NCBI GenBank assembly: GCA_002189035.1
Contig: CM007990.1
Span: forward strand, 2,046,001 to 2,110,000
Length of the DNA: 64,000 nucleotides
Direction of reading: 5' to 3'
DNA from: Utricularia gibba
Taxonomy: Eukaryota > Streptophyta > Magnoliopsida > Lamiales > Lentibulariaceae
In this document: positions 24,480-36,451 of the stretch, one piece after another
How the letters are laid out: each line of letters starts with the position of its first letter
Position numbering within the stretch: the first letter of the stretch is position 1
The notes under the pieces: model-generated
What the model was told of the DNA's origin: nothing
The model's database searches: none
What the model saw: the letters and a program-made list of their open reading frames with translations, nothing else
Position numbers and translations under genes: made by a program

Positions 24480-25145
24480 CCAAAATTATATGATATAGGA
24501 ATTAAATGTGAAATATGAGTAGAGGCAATAAATTTTTTGTATGTCTAGGGAATCAAAACTACTTGATTTGATTCATTCAAATGTATGTGATTTCAAAATG
24601 TATATGTGTAGGGAAGATAATAAATTTATTCTATTTATTGATGATCATTCTAAATATATTTATATTAATTTATTGAAATACAAATTTGAAGTATTTGATA
24701 AATTTCTGCTATTTAAAACTTAGTTGAAATACCAACTTGATACAAAAATCAAGAAGGTACGATCAGATAAAGAAAGGGATGTATGCATTATTTGATGAAT
24801 TCTACGAGAAGCATGGGATAATACATGAGAAGATTTCACCGTATTCCCTTAAGTAGAATGGGGTAGCAAAAAGAAAAATATAATATTGAAAAAAATGATG
24901 AATTCAATATTCATAATTTTATATTGCTCCTGATAACTTGTGGGGGAAAACTATCTTAACCATATGTCATATCCAAAATAGAGTTCCACGCATGAAAAGA
25001 AAAGAGAAATTTGGTCAACAACATCAAATTGTTTGTTTAAAAGATATGTTGATAAAAGCGTTTCATTTTGATTTCTTATTGTTAAGTGTCATTTTTTTAC
25101 TATTTCTTAGGCTGATTTTATGTCTAAATGTTATTAGAAATGTCT
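24480..25145 (+). pseudogene. copia integrase fragment
   Basis: The reading SKLLDLIHSNVCDFK, then KFILFIDDHSKYIYINLL, then KKVRSDKERD, EFYEKHGIIHEK and finally LWGKTILTICHIQNRVPR follows the copia integrase core in order. Stops and frame changes at about 24721, 24795 and 24855-24905 disable it. The central acidic positions (DDHSK, RSD) are still visible. Confidence 0.85.
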
Positions 25146-26340
25146 AATTAGGAGTCTATAATATGAGATTTAGGTTTTTATCTAGTTTAGGGTAATTATC
25201 ATAAAATATTGTATTTTATCTATTAATTTTATTAGTTTTAATTGAGTTTTTCTAGAGGTGCACACGTGGCAATAAGTGAGAGAAAAAGGGCATCAGATGG
25301 AGATAAATTGGATCTTCCCGAGCTGACATTCCCTTGATTTCCGGAAGACTGTAGACGCTTAATCATGAGCCTTGACGTGCAGAACACGGGAGTCTCTGAC
25401 AGGCGACATCATTAACGTACCAATGTCAGATGTTGCTTGCAAGTCATCCCAAGTTCAGCAGAATACAGGAATACGAAATCTCAAACTCTCATTGAAATTC
25501 CATTCTGTTCAGACGTTAAAGCAGTTAGTTTAGTTTTCTCTTTTGTGTTTCTCTCGAGAGAGGATTTTTCTCTAACTTTTCTCTAGAGCCTTGTCTTCAT
25601 TTCCTTTAGTTTGTATGGCCGTTCGTGGCTAGAAACTTCCGTTTCTGGGTTGGGAAACCCCCAGATCTATGTTTCACTAGCTTATTTTCATCTCTTCTTT
25701 GAATCCGAATGGGTTTCATATGTCTTAGCTGATCACTACCCGCGAGTTTTGGAGAGGAGCGAGGTGGAAAGCACCAACTGGAGCCCTTTTGGCAGGAGGA
25801 AAACAACATTTTGTCTGTGGCCGTACCTCAGGATCAATGGATAGGTAGTGGCCTCGTATCTAGACTTATTGGGTCATTGGCAACACTAGGGCACACGTGT
25901 GCAATTCGGCCGTGAGGGTACGCTGGCAGGACCTCTTATTCTCACATTCGTCCAAAGAGGAGCAACATCGGACTATTCTCGTGCCTTCTTGCAAAAGAGT
26001 GTAAGGGGGGGGGAGGGGATAGACAATTCCTTACTCCTATAACCGAGTACTCAAGAAGATCAGAGAAGAGTGAAGACGTAAAAAATATAGTTGGACAGGA
26101 TTCCAAACTCAGGAACATTTACTTTATTTAAGGTTCATCACTTACGTTTATTTCAGTTGTTTATTCAAACCCCCTCTTGTTCCCTTACTCAAGCTTCATC
26201 ACCAACGTTTCTCGCACCTTTTACTTTCAAAACCATTTACAAATTGTGATAGTTTTATTCGGGTACCTCACCTTTCACTTAAAAACAACTCTTTGTGTTC
26301 GACACCCATATTACGCTTTTGTGTTTTACGAGTTTTAAAA
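25146..26340. other. Unclassified sequence, probably transposon-derived
   Basis: This piece has higher GC than its neighbours (about 25260-26070) and lies between two halves of a copia-like remnant. It has no recognised domain. The part near 26100-26345 resembles the segment at 4045-4115. It may be an LTR or leader of an unnamed element. Confidence 0.35.
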
Positions 26341-26619
26341 GTATTAAAATTTGTTGTGGAAACGACACGCATCAATCGTCATGCTAGGGAAACTTTGAAA
26401 TACTTTTGTGAGTTGTATGAGAAAGATCATTGGGGTTTGGATTCATGTAGTTCTCGTGGATCTAAAATTAGAAATTTTGCATCTACTTATGATGATGATG
26501 TTTGGGCCTTACTTTGTGCTAAACATTCATCTTCCCATACATTATCTTCTTTTGGTGAAATTAATTTATATAACACTATCCATTGTTTGTATGAATGTGA
26601 TAATGATGACCAAACTTAA
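26341..26619 (+). pseudogene. Possible hAT transposase C-terminal fragment
   Basis: The end of a 108-codon reading has ARETLKYFCELYEKDHWG, a serine-rich linker and SSFGEINLYNT, an arrangement like the segment before the hAT dimerisation domain (a Leu-rich helix, Ser-rich linker, then S-E-L-x-x-Y-L). No BED finger, catalytic residues or dimerisation core is visible. The assignment is weak. Confidence 0.35.
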
Positions 26620-27114
26620 AATCTATAAGAAAAACAAAATGTATGGAATAAGAATGAACTACTAATTAGAGTATGAAGTAACATTTCAGTATGAAAATTG
26701 TGTTGCTTGATTAGATTGAAATATGTAATGATATATATGATTTTGATATTTATGTTTTAGTTGTTAGATTGATTTGTTTCATATTTAAATTGATTGGTTT
26801 TGTTTTGGTTTGATTAATGTTTAAAGATATTAAAATTATTAATTTGTATTAAGTTTTTTTGAACTAATTTATAAAAATTAAAATAATTAAAAATAATTAA
26901 AAATAAAAGAAATTGATAAACCCTGATTTTGGTTCGGGCCCAATCAAAATCCATTGGGTTCAACATATTTGCGTTGAATAGGAAAAATAAAACCATGAGT
27001 CATGTAACCTGTAATACCCATAATCTCATTTGGTTGTTTGGGCCCAACCCAGGCCCATCTCTAACATATATAGTGGGTAGGTTAAATAGATATACTTGTT
27101 GTCCAAGTGATGAC

Positions 27115-27485
27115 TACTAGATAGCTCTAAGATAATTATTGAGATATTTGAGAAATATCATGCATTATGGTATACATGATACTAGAAATGCATCAATATT
27201 TGAGGGATACAGTAATGCGAGTTGGATTTTAAGTACTGATCAGACTAAAGCCACCAGTGGATTGGTTTTCACTTTTGGAGGTGATATAATTACCTGGAAA
27301 TCCATTAAATAATCCCTAATTCTAGAATCTATAATGGAAGTTGAGTTCATTGCTCGAGATCTAACAGGAGTAGAGGCTAAATGGTTGAGGAATTTTTTTA
27401 AGAGAAATTCCACTTAGTTCAACCTTTGAAACTCCTATATTGATGCATTGTGATTGCCGATCGTCAAGAGCACAAAAATGGACAT
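27115..27485 (+). pseudogene. copia RNase H fragment
   Basis: The reading contains LLRYLRNIMHYGIHDT, EGYSNASWILSTDQTKATSG, FTFGGDIITWKS, then VEFIARDLTGVEAKWLRN and a CDCR motif. This is the copia connection domain and RNase H, with D-A/N-x-W and M-E-x-E-F motifs in order. Two stops interrupt it. It could be the downstream end of the same copy whose integrase lies at 24.5-25.1 kb, with the RT replaced by other DNA. Confidence 0.8.
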
Positions 27486-27499
27486 AGAAGCAAAATTAG

Positions 27500-28000
27500 G
27501 ACAATCATTATTTGAAGTGGCAATAGCTATTGGAGTGCAAGTCACCTTGCATGTCAATATATTGACATGCTACAAGAGTTCTAAAGCGTATTTGGTTTGA
27601 CCAAGGTGTATAGTAGAAGTATTGTAATAAATCTTCAAGAAAGTAAAATAATGCAAGTTCATCATCAATAAAAAATGACATAGTGATGAGATTGTGACAA
27701 GAATGATTGAGGAGAAGGGTCTCAAATATCCAAATGAAAAAACTCAAGAGAATGATGGCTGAAATAAGAGGAAGAGGGGAGAAAAAGTCCAAAAGGCTTA
27801 TCCATTTGACATGGTGGATGTGATACATGAGAAAAATGCCTAGCATAAACAAAGGAGAAGAACACAACTAACAATATGCGAAATAAAAGATGCTGTAAAA
27901 AAGTGCATATAAAGTGTGATGGATGACATAAAGTTGTTCCTCCATATGTTAATAACTTATTCCTCCATCTGCAACTATATGACATTGTACAAAAAGTAGG
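27500..28000 (-). pseudogene. copia pre-integrase/integrase fragment
   Basis: On the minus strand the end of a reading from about 27985 has FGLFLPSSSYFSHHSLEFFH, close to the copia stretch that links the pre-integrase zinc motif to the integrase (P-F-x-x-S-S ... H-P-F-E-L-I-H). It is frameshifted and only weakly readable further left. Confidence 0.5.
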
Positions 28001-28530
28001 TGATCATGGGTAGTGACTCGAAGTGGGCCTACATGTGCTTTTGGAGGCTCTTGTTCTAGGTGAAATGATTATTGTGAATTTGTGAATGAGAGGAAAAAGA
28101 TACAAGCTTCACTTGCATAGGCAAGCTTTTTACTAGACTTCAATAAGAATCATACTATATTTCCTCTTTTTTACTCCCATTTTTTGCAAATGAACAAGTT
28201 GGCTACAAGGATGAGTGGGCAATTGACATTGGAATAGTGTTTGGTCACAAACCATCATTGATCTTGTGCCAAGCAACAAAGCAAAAAGGAATATACAAGG
28301 CTTATGTGACAGAGAGATTTGGAAAGATTTTACTAGGAGGAGGTATCTAAATTCAATGAACAAGCAAAAGAGATACACAAACACTTCAGAAAGGAGAATG
28401 TAAAACATGATGGTGGACATCTTGACTAGTTGTTCCCCTATTCTAATAGTTTCAAACAGCATATATTCATTCAATTTAATAAAATCAACACATACATGGC
28501 TTTTTACCAATTTGTTAGCTTCAGCTAATG
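28001..28530. other. Degraded sequence within the minus-strand copia remnant
   Basis: This lies between recognisable gag and pre-integrase pieces of the same orientation, where protease would be expected, but no protease motif is legible. Confidence 0.35.
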
Positions 28531-29475
28531 ATTATCATAATGGGCAATATAAATGTGAGAGTAGCAATCATAACAATTCATAGCATAATGCCTAGATCGT
28601 CCATAAATTTGAAAAATAAGAGATGGTTAGCTATCACCTCTACCACCATGAGAGCTATTACCATGTGAGTATAATGATAGTGGATGATTAGAGATGATAG
28701 TATTTCCATAACCAGATTGACTGTAATGATCAATGAATTGAAAAGGAAAATATGCACTCTGATAACCATTTAATCGACTAGGATAATGACTAGAATCATG
28801 CTGATCGAAAGAACGTCTGCCATGATCACCAAGTCCATGAAACCTAGAAAGCTTGAGATGGAGTAATTATTCAATAGAATTTGAACTTAATTCACAATGG
28901 TTGAATAGTACAACCGTACTGCCTTTGTTCACACTAAAGGAAAATAGAAAGAACACTTTCCAATGATGGCAATGGTTGTTGTACATAAAGATTATTAATC
29001 CTCTCTTGATGGCAATCCTTCAAGCTATTAATAAAATACATGAATTTATCACAATAATTTCATACACAAGTTCAAGTTGATTACACATTCTTTTAACTTC
29101 ATTATAAAAACTTGACATTTCTTGTTTATTTCCTTTCTTTATTAAAGCATCTCCAATTCACTCAGATTTTCAAATATGACAATTTAATTATCTCTCCATC
29201 TCCATAAACAAATAGTCCGTCTAGCATTACAAATTTTTTCTCTTTCCTCCACAATTTCCTTTGCGGATATCCTTTTTCCACAAGGAACTCCACCATTTTT
29301 TATTATTTTGCTGCAATATGTTTCATTTTTTGATGTGCCATACCATATTGAAGAAGCTACTAAAAAATTTATTTGGGTTGAAACCCTATTTTCGATCACT
29401 TCATACATGTTGAAGAATATATTGAGGACTTGGATTTCATTTATCTATGAACTCACTTGAAGTTTTCATTTGAAA
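28531..29475 (-). pseudogene. copia gag fragment with zinc-knuckle remnant
   Basis: Minus-strand readings contain MCNQLELVYE, DKFMYFINSLKDC, then NNLYVQQPLPSLESVLS, the C-terminal half of copia gag. Further on there is a Tyr/Ser/Gly/His-rich linker and IFQIYGRSRHYAMNCY, a decayed CCHC knuckle (C-x2-C-x4-H-x4-C) whose first cysteines are lost. Several frameshifts are present. It is probably the same insertion as the pre-integrase piece at 27.5-28.0 kb and the LTR/PBS at 33.2 kb. Confidence 0.75.
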
Positions 29476-30160
29476 AGTCAAAGTATGAATTCATTTCTAG
29501 TTTTCATTTTATCTATTTATGATGTATTTTGATGCTACGTTTTTCATTGAAGCATTCTAATTTTTTATTTCACCTTCGATTCTATTTCGCAGAATTAAAC
29601 ATGAGAAATTAATTGTGAGTTCAAAAACTTTCATAGAGTTACAACAAAATAATACAATTAAATGTGTATATTTTTCCATGAAATTTTGAGTTATAATTCT
29701 GTTGAAAACTTCTCTCTTTACCACTAATTTAGTAGCAAGTTATCTCTAATCTCTTCTAACCAAGAGATTGTGTGAATCTGGAAATTTTATTATTCCCATA
29801 TACTTTATTTTAAGTTGCATTTCCTTTGAAGTTTTTAGTAAATTATGATAAAATGGTTGAAGTTTTCGATATTACAATGTACGATGTCTAAACTTTCTGT
29901 TTTTTCATCAATGAGCCATGATATTATGAGCCTTGCTATGATGTTCGGTGATCTTTTTTCAGTTTAGATATGGAGCCATGATATATAATGTGCTACAATG
30001 TTTCACATATGGAGCAAATTTTCTTTAGTTTTTCTTCCATTTTGAATAATTTTCTCTAAAACTTGAACTAAAATTTCTTTCCAATTTTGATTTGGTTGTT
30101 TAATGTGGTATGATCTCATCATTCTAATAAACAAGGATAAGTATATGTTTCTGTTTTTAG
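29476..30160. other. AT-rich stretch between copia gag and Harbinger remnant
   Basis: No coding signal. One junction between the copia copy and the later Harbinger insertion should lie here, but terminal repeats were not found by eye. Confidence 0.4.
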
Positions 30161-30162
30161 AG

Positions 30163-30488
30163 ATGGCTGATCAAAGTAGATTACAATCAACATGATGGAT
30201 TGAAGAAGAAGAACGTCTTCTTGTATCAGCTTGGTTGAATGCTATTGTTGATCTTATAAATGGGAAGTCACAAAAGGGCGATTCTTTTTGGACAAGAGTT
30301 GCTGCCTATTACAATGATGCAGGAGTTGGGCGACATCGTTATGCAGATCCTTTGAAGAAAAAATGGAGTCATTTGAATAAAGAGATTCAAAATTTTGTTG
30401 GTTTTTATAGACAAATCTTAGACAAGGCAACAAGTGGAATGAATGAACATGATTTCAAATGAGATGCTATGATTCTTTATAAGCAATA
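30163..30488 (+). pseudogene. PIF/Harbinger ORF1, Myb/SANT-like DNA-binding protein remnant
   Basis: From the ATG at 30163 an early stop (TGA, about 30193) is followed in frame by WIEEEERLLVSAWLNAIVD, then DSFWTRVAAYYNDAG and LKKKWSHLNKEIQNFVGFYR. This is the trihelix/Myb-like domain of the accessory protein of plant PIF/Harbinger elements (W-x-x-E-E-D-x-L ... F-W-x-R ... K-x-x-W-x-x-I-N). A second stop follows at about 30460. The order ORF1 then transposase on one strand fits one element. Confidence 0.75.
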
Positions 30489-31244
30489 AACAAGGAAGGA
30501 TTTCGATCACTTAAGTTGTTGGAAGATTTTAAGAAAAGAGCCAAAGTGGAAAACAGTAATGATTTTAATTTTTTTTTCCTTAATGTTATTATTTATACAT
30601 CTTGTGATAGTTTATTATGATAGTCTATCAATCTTGGAAGTAAGAAATCTGGAAAAAATTTTCAAGTTCTATCCTAGATTCAGCACTAAGTCAATATAAT
30701 GAGCACGTTATTGGACTTTAAGATGCTGTTTAGGGATAGAACCTCGACAATATAATGAAATCCAAACATTGAAAAAAGTTTGGAAATTGTGTGCACTTAA
30801 AATGGATGATTGTACTCTCAAGCAATGGAGCTTGTATAATTTAGTAATGTTGAGACTTCAATCAATGATGCAATCTCTAATTCAAGCTAGTTTTTAAATG
30901 ATGCAAGGTGATTATGGGCAAGTGGGCAATGATGATATTATAGACTTGAGTGCTGGATTGAGTGACATGGGTGGAGCATAACGTCATGTTCTTTTTTTTT
31001 TATTTCAAACTTGCTTTTACTTTCACATTGTGATCATAATCTAGCAACTCTTAAAAGATTGATCGTAAAATAGATGCATGCTTATTTTAGAATATTTCTG
31101 ACTTCTTTTTTCTTTTCGTTTTTGACTTTTTTCTTTTGTTTTTTTTAGTCTTTCGTATTCTCCTTTATAAAATACTACACACATCTCTTTGCATTATTAA
31201 TTCTTTTATGGATCGTCCAAATTTTCTTTTCTTCATTCCAACAG

Positions 31245-32384
31245 CAAATATGGATTTGGAAGGTATAGTTCAAGTAGGATATGACTATATTTTACAGAAT
31301 TTTGTAGATGGTGAAGGCGGTCAAGACATCGTCAAGCACCTTGTCGTTATATTGAGCGTGAATGTGAAGCAGGTCATACTAGATTGTTTCAAGATTATCT
31401 TTCAGAGCGGCCAACATATAATGATGACATGTTTTGGAGAAGACTTTGGATATGATGTCCTCTCTTTTTACAAATTGTTGATGCCCTACAACACTTGAAG
31501 CCTTTTTTTCAAGATAAACTTGATGCTACTATCAAGTAAGTCTTTCAACCCTTCAAAAGTACATTGCTGTCTTTCATATGTTGGCATATCATTGTAGTGC
31601 TGATTGTGTGGATAAGTGTATACTTATTGGGGAGACTACCTCACTCGAGTATTTTCGGCATTTTTTTTCGAGAATCCATGCAATTTTTCAAGAGCAGTAC
31701 ATGACTGCTCCAATTGTTGAAGTTCTATAGTATTTACTAGCATTTGGAGAGACTCATGAATTTCAAGGCATGCTTGATAGTATAGGTTATATGCATTAGG
31801 AGTAGAAGAATTGTCGTGTTACATGGAAGGATTATATTCACGTGGTGACCACTGAAAGCTAACATTCATGTTAGAGGCAGTTGCTTCAATTGATACTTGG
31901 ATTTAGCATGCTTTCTTTGGAATGGATAAATTCAAATAATGATTTAAATGTGTTATGTCATTCTTCTCTATTATAGGATTTTCATCGTGGTGTTGCCCCA
32001 AGAGTTGAACGAACACATATATCATTCTAGTTACTATTTGGGTGATGGTATTTATCTTGATTGATCGGATTTTGTTATATCAATCATATTCCCTCAACGT
32101 CTAAAAAGAAGAGAGTTTGCTTGATGTCAAGAGAGTGCCATAAAGGATGTGGAATGCACTTTCAGTACATAACAAAGTTAGTTTGCTATTGTGACAGGAT
32201 CAGAAATGGTGTGGGATCAAGATGCACTTGCCGATATCATGTATGCATGTATAATATGATTATTGAAGATGAGGGTCATGTTATTTCTCCACCTACATCT
32301 GAAACTCAATATGATCAAGTGAGAGTCAAAGAATCAATATTTCATTCCAATGTGGGGCTCAAGATCAATTCCTTTCTTGCTTGA
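31245..32384 (+). pseudogene. PIF/Harbinger DDE transposase, dead
   Basis: Across shifting frames the plant Harbinger transposase is readable: a YIERECEAGHTRLFQDY segment with PTYNDDMFWRRL, LKPFFQDKLDA, YIAVFHMLAYHCSADCVDKC, EFQGMLDSIGYMH, then SNNDLNVL, and at 32118-32290 a MSRECHKGC segment with MYNMIIEDEGHV. The first catalytic Asp of the usual S-I-D-C-M-H box is Gly here and the following Trp is a stop. At least five frame changes occur. The sequence is of a different subfamily from the intact element at 48.5-53.5 kb. Confidence 0.85.
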
Positions 32385-33156
32385 GTAGCTCAATTTTAAG
32401 ACTATGTTCCATCTTCAATTGGATCATATTTAGACTAAGTTTATCTAGTAACAACGAAGTTTGTAAAATTCAAATCATTATTACTTGTGACATTTTCTTT
32501 GTTAACTTTCTATTCAAGTAGTTTGTGACTTTTTATTTCAATTTATTTTATAGTTTTAAGTTGATTGATTGGATATGAATATAAAAGATTAGGATGGATA
32601 GTTAATCCTATATCTAATAATATATTTTATAAAATAGTTAGTTGGAAATTACTTTACTAAATATCCGAATGGAGTGGGTTGGAAATGTTCTCACACAAGA
32701 GTACATTTCAAGTAGATAATTTTGGATTCAATTTGAACCATATATGCATCATGAAAAAATGCCCATAGTTGAGAGGAGACATTAATATTCAAAATTTGTG
32801 TCAAAACTTTTTTGAGAGATTTGATTTAATTCAAGAAGCTACATGAATATCATTCGTAGTCTATCTTCATATTCAGAGTCCACAACTTGGGTTACCATGG
32901 TAAGCGTGATTGCATTTGTCGTTATCAAAGTAATAATTTGAGTTGTGGAATATATCTATCAATATAACTTGTCTGTCATTGACTAGTAAGTAACTTCCAC
33001 ATCAGATTTTGCCAAACAACATATTTGCATTCAACTTAATTAGAATCATTTGAGATAGTAAACCAAATGCTAATAAGTTTGACATTTTACCGCTGCGAAT
33101 ACAACAAATAATAGAACAATATCTCAAAAATACAATGAAATCAGTGGTTGAATCCT
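32385..33156. other. Non-coding DNA, probably copia leader
   Basis: AT-rich with no coding signal. By position it would be the 5' leader of the minus-strand copia copy whose primer-binding site is at 33.16 kb. Confidence 0.35.
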
Positions 33157-33330
33157 AATTCTGACACCATGTTGAATTAGATCAAAAAGATGGAGATAAA
33201 CTAAAAGAAGAATGGCAACGGTGCAATAATGAACAGCAATTAGCACTCATACTTCATTAATAACCACATATTTATAGGTATATAATAATGACCTAATAAT
33301 ATGTAATTGCAGATATACCCATGCCCAATA
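33157..33330 (-). repeat. copia primer-binding site and LTR end
   Basis: On the minus strand an LTR-like end (TCTAATTCAACA) is followed by TGGTGTCAGAATTAGG, matching the TGGTATCAGAGC-type primer-binding site. To the right a TATAAATA box (about 33267-33275) and a CT-rich patch fit a copia LTR. The far end of the LTR was not found. The 3' flank of the NTF2-like gene starts beyond it. Confidence 0.55.
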
Positions 33331-33670
33331 ATTCTTACACTCGTCTCCAACTTTTAAATTAATTCGATCTCGTTTGGTACTAGATGAGAAACATTGTTGG
33401 CATAGTGGTGTATTCAGCTGCATTTTAACACAAAAAAAAGGCTGACAAGCCAAATGCCGACCCTTCTTTCCTTTTGAGTGTAGCCGCCAGCGAATCACAA
33501 TACAAAATTAATTATCAGCCTCCCTCCCTATGTACACTCGCTAGTATATTCTTGTGTGTGTATGTAAGTGGGTGTAATCCTTCCTCTTCGAAAAAGTGTT
33601 GTCTCCAGCTGCTTGCTTACACCGTGTACATTGAAAAAAGTGTATTGATTACAGCCTCTCACCCAGAGAT

Positions 33671-33695
33671 CTTCTTCTTCTTCTTCTTCTTCTTC
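33671..33695. repeat. (CTT)n microsatellite
   Basis: About eight CTT units lie just downstream of the stop codon of the NTF2-like gene, probably in its 3' UTR. Confidence 0.9.
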
Positions 33696-33704
33696 AAGGC
33701 TGAT

Positions 33705-35008
33705 TCACAGCGTTGCCCTTAAGAACTCGATAACAAGGTAAGCAACTGCCAGAAACAGAGCAATCTGGTACAGATCCTGCTGAAACCCATCGTCCCTCTG
33801 GAAGAAAAACTGAGCCAGGACAAAAATGGAAGTGTTAGAAACAAATGACTCCACAACCCAGCCTTTCATGAACTCTACAAAATAATGGACTAAGGCACAT
33901 TTCCCTTTATTCTCTTTTCGCACCTACCTTCGTTGGATCACCAGTGATGTCTGGATACATTTCCACGTTCTTACTGTCGCCGGATGTGATTCGTTTGGCT
34001 AGATCCTTAATAACATCAGAAGCATCCTTGCCGGATTCAGCGGCTGCCAACAGCAGCCTTGATGCCCAGAAATAAGCTTCAGCTGGTAAGGATGATGCGG
34101 AGACTTCCCATACCTCCTGGTGCTCAGTAACCTGACCGCTTATTTGGTTCAGGGTGAACTCCGATGTCACTCTCAGCGTCAAGTATCCTCCACCCTTTAG
34201 GTTCCCTCTCAGCGTCCACCGGATTTTCAAAACACTGGTTGATAGCATCACCATCTCCTGCACGCTCTGCATTCACAACACCAAGTTAGAAACCAAGTAA
34301 ACGTATTAGCAGTGTGGAAATCTAGAATGAAATGCGTGATCCTAAATACCCATATATTATAAGATTTCACTTTCTGACAGGCTATTGCTAACTACAGGTT
34401 TCTGCAAGTTCCCATTTGTGACTTACAGAAATAGGATTCTCGAATGCATCGGCAACCCGAGATCGTCTTTTGTACTTGTCTCTTCCTTTGAAGCTTCTAA
34501 CTGGATCCTGCACCGCATTGCATTCTTGGTTCACCAATACGTACTGTAAACAAAGTAATGGCTCACAAATTCTTCACCTTGTATACGACAGCCGGGGCGC
34601 AAACTCCGAGCGCGGAGTTGGGTTGTCGTAGTTCAAGAATTTCCCGCACGAGCAGCCTGGCTGTACTTTCCACCGAAGGGCTGCTAATACACTGAAACTC
34701 ATCGCAAAGCTGCCCGAAGTCCATGCCGTCGACGATCTTATCGGCCTCCGATCTCTCAGTCGAAATATTGTTAGATTGCTTCCCGACAGCGTGCAAGGCG
34801 CAAGTATCCTTCACCGCCGGGGGCCAAGAAAAGCGCGTGGGTTTGGAGCATGCCTTTGGATTGTGGAAGAGATGAATCCCAGGGAAGGAGCAGAGCGAAT
34901 GGAAGAAGAAGAAGGTGTCATGGCGTGGACTGTGGTTCGCTCAGGTACAACAGAAGAACTGGACTGAAATTTGTTGAATTGGATTGCCTGCGGGATAAGG
35001 CGTTGCAT
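33705..35008 (-). CDS. NTF2-like (DUF2358-type) protein with plastid-type transit peptide; exon 1 frameshift
   Basis: Four exons on the minus strand: 35008-34578, 34507-34427, 34266-33928, 33809-33705, with GT-AG borders. Exons 2-4 are in frame (27, 113 and 34 codons). Conserved blocks are DFGQLCDEFQCISSPSVEST, VREILELR, DPVRSFKGRDKYKRR, EMVMLSTSVLKIRW, EFTLNQISGQV, and DGFQQDLYQIALFLAVAY, a hydrophobic C-terminal anchor. The fold is the NTF2-like cone of the DUF2358 family; the biochemical role is unknown to me. The first 55-60 codons from the ATG at 35008 are Ser/Arg-rich with few acidic residues, like a chloroplast transit peptide. This leader and the conserved part are in different frames: a run of five G (plus strand, 34819-34823) is one base short of joining them. 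That is either a real inactivating deletion or a homopolymer error. The full protein would be about 318 aa. Confidence 0.85.
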
Positions 35009-35085
35009 TGGTGTGTGGTTGCTAAACGCTTTTGTTATCTCCTACACCGCCGGCCACACCTTCCCTTCTTATCATCGTGTCTCCA

Positions 35086-35097
35086 AATATATAAATA
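35086..35097 (-). promoter_or_regulatory. TATA-like box of the NTF2-like gene
   Basis: Minus-strand TATTTATATA lies about 80 bases upstream of the proposed ATG at 35008, a usual promoter spacing for a short leader. A short upstream ATG lies only about 12 bases after it and is probably not transcribed. Confidence 0.4.
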
Positions 35098-36451
35098 GTT
35101 AGTTTTTTGAAAATAAAAATTCATATTTATGTTACTAACTTGTGTTAAAATAGATTGTTCCGTTATTATTTACTTTAAAAAGTATTAAAATTAATAACGT
35201 TTGAAAAATTAAATACAAATTAAATTAAAAACCTGTATCTCAGTATTATAATTTTTACAAATACAAAATTATAATATGAATTCAATTTTTCTTAATAAAT
35301 TAAAATACATAATAAATAATCTATGCAGGGATATCTTTTTTTTTTTTCTAATTCATTCATATATAGAGTATAGTTAATCAATGTCTGTATGTATCTTTTT
35401 TCATTATACACAAACGTATGTTAGGGTTAACCCATGCTCGTGTGTATCTTTTTTCTAATACATTAGGACATGAGTTGCGTGAGTTGGGCGCGATGCTGTG
35501 TATGAAAGTCATTGCACTCTTGGAATGTTGTGCTCCCCATGTTGCCCATTAATTTAATGGAATTCAGTATTACAAGTCCCAATTTTCAAAAAACCCGGAA
35601 TGAATGCCGATCGTCTTGCTTAGAAACTGGCAATGCTAGTTGCTGTGCTCGAATACGTGTTATTTTCAAAATCAATCACCACAAAAAAATTCAATTCCAA
35701 AACTATCAACTGTATGTATTATGTGTATAAAACAATTCATTTTAATATATTCTTTTTTTTGAATTACATTTATTATTAAATATCGTATATATTTAAATAT
35801 AATAAATATATATATTTAAATAATTTAATTTATGTTATAATATTTTAAATTTTTTTAAAAAAACTGTTTATATCACTCAAACTAATTTATTAATAAAAAA
35901 TTTTAAAAAAATTAATCATAATTATAATTTTATAATTTTAAAATAAAAAAATACACATATTTATATTTCTAATATTCCTCAAGATATTTATGTTTTTTTG
36001 AAATTACAAATATAATACATATATATATATATTATATATATCATTATTTTTGAATATACAATAATAGAAATAATGTTTTACTATATATTATAATTATATT
36101 TCAATTAATGAAAACAAATTTTACATATATTAATTTATATTAAAATTGATGACTACAATATAAATTACACTGTTCTAGATTTTCAAGTATCATAATAATC
36201 TATTACAATTACTATAAATGTACAATAATTTTAAAATAATAAAAAATAAAAGATTTATATTATAAATATAAATATTTATATTTGATTTTTTTAAAAAATA
36301 CAAAGATATCTCGTATACGAATCATTATAATACATATATATCTATAATATATCGATTTTTTTTACAATACAATAATATAATTCATGTTTTACTATATATT
36401 AGTTGTATTTCAATTAGTGAAAACAAATTTTACATATGTTAATTTATGTTG
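35098..36451. other. Very AT-rich flank containing a ~310-bp direct repeat
   Basis: No genes. Between about 35740 and 36450 the DNA is extremely AT-rich. The stretch 36003-36150 (with GTTTTACTATATATTA, TTTCAATTA-TGAAAACAAA and TTTTACATAT) recurs at about 36316-36450, a period near 310. This may be the outer terminal part of the MULE to the right or older flanking DNA. Confidence 0.5.

Noticed and set aside
35071-35075. Upstream ATG before the NTF2-like gene
   Set aside because: It is only about 12 bases downstream of the TATA-like box, so probably not in the transcript, and its frame ends soon at a stop.
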